Origin: Streptomyces sp. CBMA29
GTDB taxonomy: Bacteria; Actinomycetota; Actinomycetes; Streptomycetales; Streptomycetaceae
Length of the DNA stretch: 64,000 nt
Direction of reading: 5' to 3'
Assembly (NCBI RefSeq): GCF_014596445.1
Contig: NZ_MECL01000088.1
Span: 1 to 64,000 of the forward strand
Positions 62,421 to 64,000 of the stretch are shown piece after piece. The notes beneath the pieces are model-generated. The model did not search any database and was not told the origin of the DNA. It saw only the letters and a program-made list of their open reading frames with translations. The translations under genes and the position numbers were made by a program. Each line of letters opens with the position of its first letter. Position 1 is the first letter of the stretch.

Positions 62421-63485
62421 TCACGCCTCGCGCAGGGCCTGTTCCACGGCGGTGCGGACGCGGGCGTCCTCGGCTGCCTTGCGCTTGGTGCGGGTGCGGC
62501 GGGTGAGGAGGAAGGCGGCGACGGCCAGGGCGAGGAGGACGAGGACGAGGGCGGTGAGGGTCCAGGGGAAGGCCCAGGTGTGGGTGGCGGACCGGACGGT
62601 CTTGAGCTGGGTGGTGGAGCCGGAGGCGTCGGTGAACAGCGGGGTGAGGGTCACGGTCGCGGTGAGGCGGACGGCGGGGGCCACGTCGTGGACGGGCACG
62701 CTCACCATCCAGCTCTCGCCGGGGAGCAGCTCGGGCGGCGTGGCCGTCTTGCCGCCGGTGACCGCGAACCAGCCGAACAGGCCCTTGAGTTCGACCGACT
62801 GACGGGTGGACACGATCGCGTTGCCGGTGTTGCGGACGCGGTAGGTGACGGTGGCGTCGCCCTTGGAGAAGGGGGCGGCCGTACCGCCGTAGGAGACGTG
62901 CAGGTCCTCGACCGCGAGCGCGGGCTTGATCGCGCCGCTGACCCGCAGCTTGATCTTGATGCCGAGCCGCCGGTCGACGTTGATGCCCTGCGCGTCGTCG
63001 GGCTGGGTCAGCGAGGTGAGGAGGCCGCCCACGTAGTCGCCGGGCGTCGCGTCGGCCGGGATGGCGAGGGTGAAGGGCACCTCGACGGTCTTGCCCGGCT
63101 GGACCACGACGCGGTCGCGCGCCGCGCGCGCCCACACGCCGATCGCGCGGGACTTCTTGTCGGCGGGCAGCAGGTCGAGTTGGCCCTTGTCGGTGGTGAA
63201 GCCGTCGGCGGCGTACACGCCAAGGTCGACCGGCGCCTTGCCGCGGTTGGCGACGACCATCGCGTCCTCGACCGTGCCGCCCGGGTTGACGGCGTAGCTG
63301 TAACTGGACCGGTCGGCGCCGAAGCTGTTCGACGCGGTGCGTACGGTCCAGGCGACGTCGCCCTCCGCCGCGGCGGCCGGTCGCGCGGACAGACCGGTGA
63401 CCGCGAGGGCGAGGAGCAGCGCCAGGACGGCGGTACGGACGAAGGTGGCGACGACGGTCGTCCGGCGGGTCACGGGCACATGCAT
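62421..63485 (-). CDS. DUF916-type membrane-anchored surface protein (WxL-binding-like)
   Basis: A 354-residue protein with a signal peptide (AVLALLLALAVTGLSARPAA, cleavage near residue 40), a beta-sandwich about 45-190 like DUF916/peptidoglycan-binding domains of WxL operons (YSYAVNPGGTVEDAMVVANR, GVYAADGFTTDKGQLDLLP, IPADATPGDYVGGLLTSLTQ), a second beta domain about 195-300, and a C-terminal membrane helix (FPWTLTALVLVLLALAVAAF) with a basic tail (RRTRTKRKAAEDARVR). ATG 63485. It lies 160 bases downstream of the next gene on the same strand. In WxL systems such a protein pairs with a secreted WxL-domain protein at the wall. Confidence 0.84.
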   Translation of the reverse strand: MHVPVTRRTTVVATFVRTAVLALLLALAVTGLSARPAAAAEGDVAWTVRTASNSFGADRSSYSYAVNPGGTVEDAMVVANRGKAPVDLGVYAADGFTTDKGQLDLLPADKKSRAIGVWARAARDRVVVQPGKTVEVPFTLAIPADATPGDYVGGLLTSLTQPDDAQGINVDRRLGIKIKLRVSGAIKPALAVEDLHVSYGGTAAPFSKGDATVTYRVRNTGNAIVSTRQSVELKGLFGWFAVTGGKTATPPELLPGESWMVSVPVHDVAPAVRLTATVTLTPLFTDASGSTTQLKTVRSATHTWAFPWTLTALVLVLLALAVAAFLLTRRTRTKRKAAEDARVRTAVEQALREA

Positions 63486-63507
63486 GTCGGGGTCCTCGGG
63501 CGTTCTG

Positions 63508-63562
63508 GTCGGAGCTGTCGGGGCTGTCGGGCTCTCGGGGCTGTCGGGGCTGGCAGGGCTGT
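63508..63562. repeat. short tandem repeat of a GTCGGGGCT-like unit
   Basis: Five to six imperfect copies of a nine-base unit lie between the DUF916 gene and the gene upstream, inside the leader of the DUF916 mRNA. They may be a simple slippage tract. Confidence 0.65.
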
Positions 63563-63646
63563 GGAACCGGTGGGGCGGGCGCCCGGGGGCGCCTGCCCCA
63601 CCGGGTGGTGCGGGGTCAGTCAGGCGGAGCGGTCAAGCGGGCGGGA

Positions 63647-64000
63647 TCAGCTACTGAGCGCGGTGATCGTGAGAGTCGCGCGGTAGTCGCCCTTGGCGAC
63701 GCTGCCCGGGATCTTCAGATCCAGGTCGGCGCCGAGCTTGGCCGTGCCCTTGGTGTGACCCTGGTCAGCCCAGCCGAGGCCGCGCGAGACGGACAGGCCG
63801 GAGCCGCCGTCGTAACCGGAGTTGACCGTGCCGCCGGCCTTGGCACCCGCGCCGGGGGCGAGGATCTTCGGCGTCCAGCCGAGGTACGCGCCAGAGAACT
63901 TCTTGGCGCCGTCCGTGAAGTCGCCCACGCTGGCCGAGATCGACCAGGGAGCGAGCGAGCGGCGGCTGTCCGTCACGACGATCGGGTTGATCGTGCCCGC
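63647..64000 (-). CDS. 3' part of a probable secreted WxL-like surface protein (gene runs off the window)
   Basis: The last 117 codons are present. They contain IVVTDSRRSLAPWSISASVG, FSGAYLGWTPKILAPGAGA, LGWADQGHTKGTAKLGADLD and end GDYRATLTITALSS. The paired motif with W in LAPWSIS and the terminal beta strands is reminiscent of the WxL domain region that binds cell-wall peptidoglycan in Gram-positive bacteria. It lies directly upstream of a DUF916-type gene, the usual partner. The N-terminus is outside the window, so export is inferred. Confidence 0.68.
   Translation of the reverse strand, partial: AGTINPIVVTDSRRSLAPWSISASVGDFTDGAKKFSGAYLGWTPKILAPGAGAKAGGTVNSGYDGGSGLSVSRGLGWADQGHTKGTAKLGADLDLKIPGSVAKGDYRATLTITALSS

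Overview
The window is high-GC actinobacterial DNA, almost certainly a Streptomyces chromosome. The left end shows a rho, thrB, thrC, hom, lysA, argS-like order, GTG/TTG starts and GTGA/ATGA gene overlaps are common, a TTA codon sits in a regulator, and integrative-element, T7SS and RHS genes have the form usual in streptomycetes.

1-7.5 kb is housekeeping: the 5' end of rho, the threonine genes hom-thrC-thrB, lysA, an ArgS-like protein without a catalytic core, and a single-domain response regulator, all on the minus strand. A tRNA-Arg(CCG) gene follows at 7.68 kb. 7.7-21.3 kb is an actinomycete integrative and conjugative element (AICE, pSAM2-like) inserted in the 3' end of that tRNA gene and bounded by a 45-bp direct repeat. 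Its core is int-xis-rep-small zinc-binding protein-small membrane protein-FtsK-like tra-SCO3933-type regulator, transcribed leftward from an operator region shared with a divergent GntR repressor. Its right half is cargo: a HEPN-motif protein, two tiny coupled ORFs, unknown proteins, a prim-pol-like gene with two paralogous small proteins, an HTH/TPR regulator and a phosphotransferase.

21.3-37.7 kb is a plastic region. It has remnants of RHS, lectin, ECF-transporter and integrase genes, a complete 2082-residue secreted RHS protein with a cysteine-rich tip and a small gene downstream, an IS1380 relic, a low-GC orphan RHS tip with a CdiA-CT-like toxin domain next to a DUF4253 gene, and two damaged IS701-type transposases. 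One of these lies with a Nudix gene and an unknown gene between 25-bp inverted repeats. 37.8-40.2 kb holds secreted or surface proteins: FG-GAP repeats, and a ricin-type lectin on a membrane anchor.

40.5-61.6 kb is a type VII secretion locus. It encodes EccD, a beta-helix/AAA+ ATPase, EccC, four WXG100-like proteins, a 56-residue Arg-rich ORF coupled on both sides, a divergent 207-residue protein, and a 3280-residue putative substrate with two copies of a papain-like C-H-D module. That substrate ends in what looks like an OTU domain without its catalytic residues. Recognisable eccB, eccE and mycP are not in this locus. 61.7-64 kb carries a small HTH protein, a DUF916-type membrane-anchored surface protein and the 3' part of a probable secreted partner.

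Likely co-operation: the RHS and T7SS proteins look like contact-dependent polymorphic toxins, with candidate immunity genes only for the RHS genes. The AICE encodes its own excision, rolling-circle replication and FtsK-type DNA transfer. All functional calls come from reading sequence motifs; no database search was possible.
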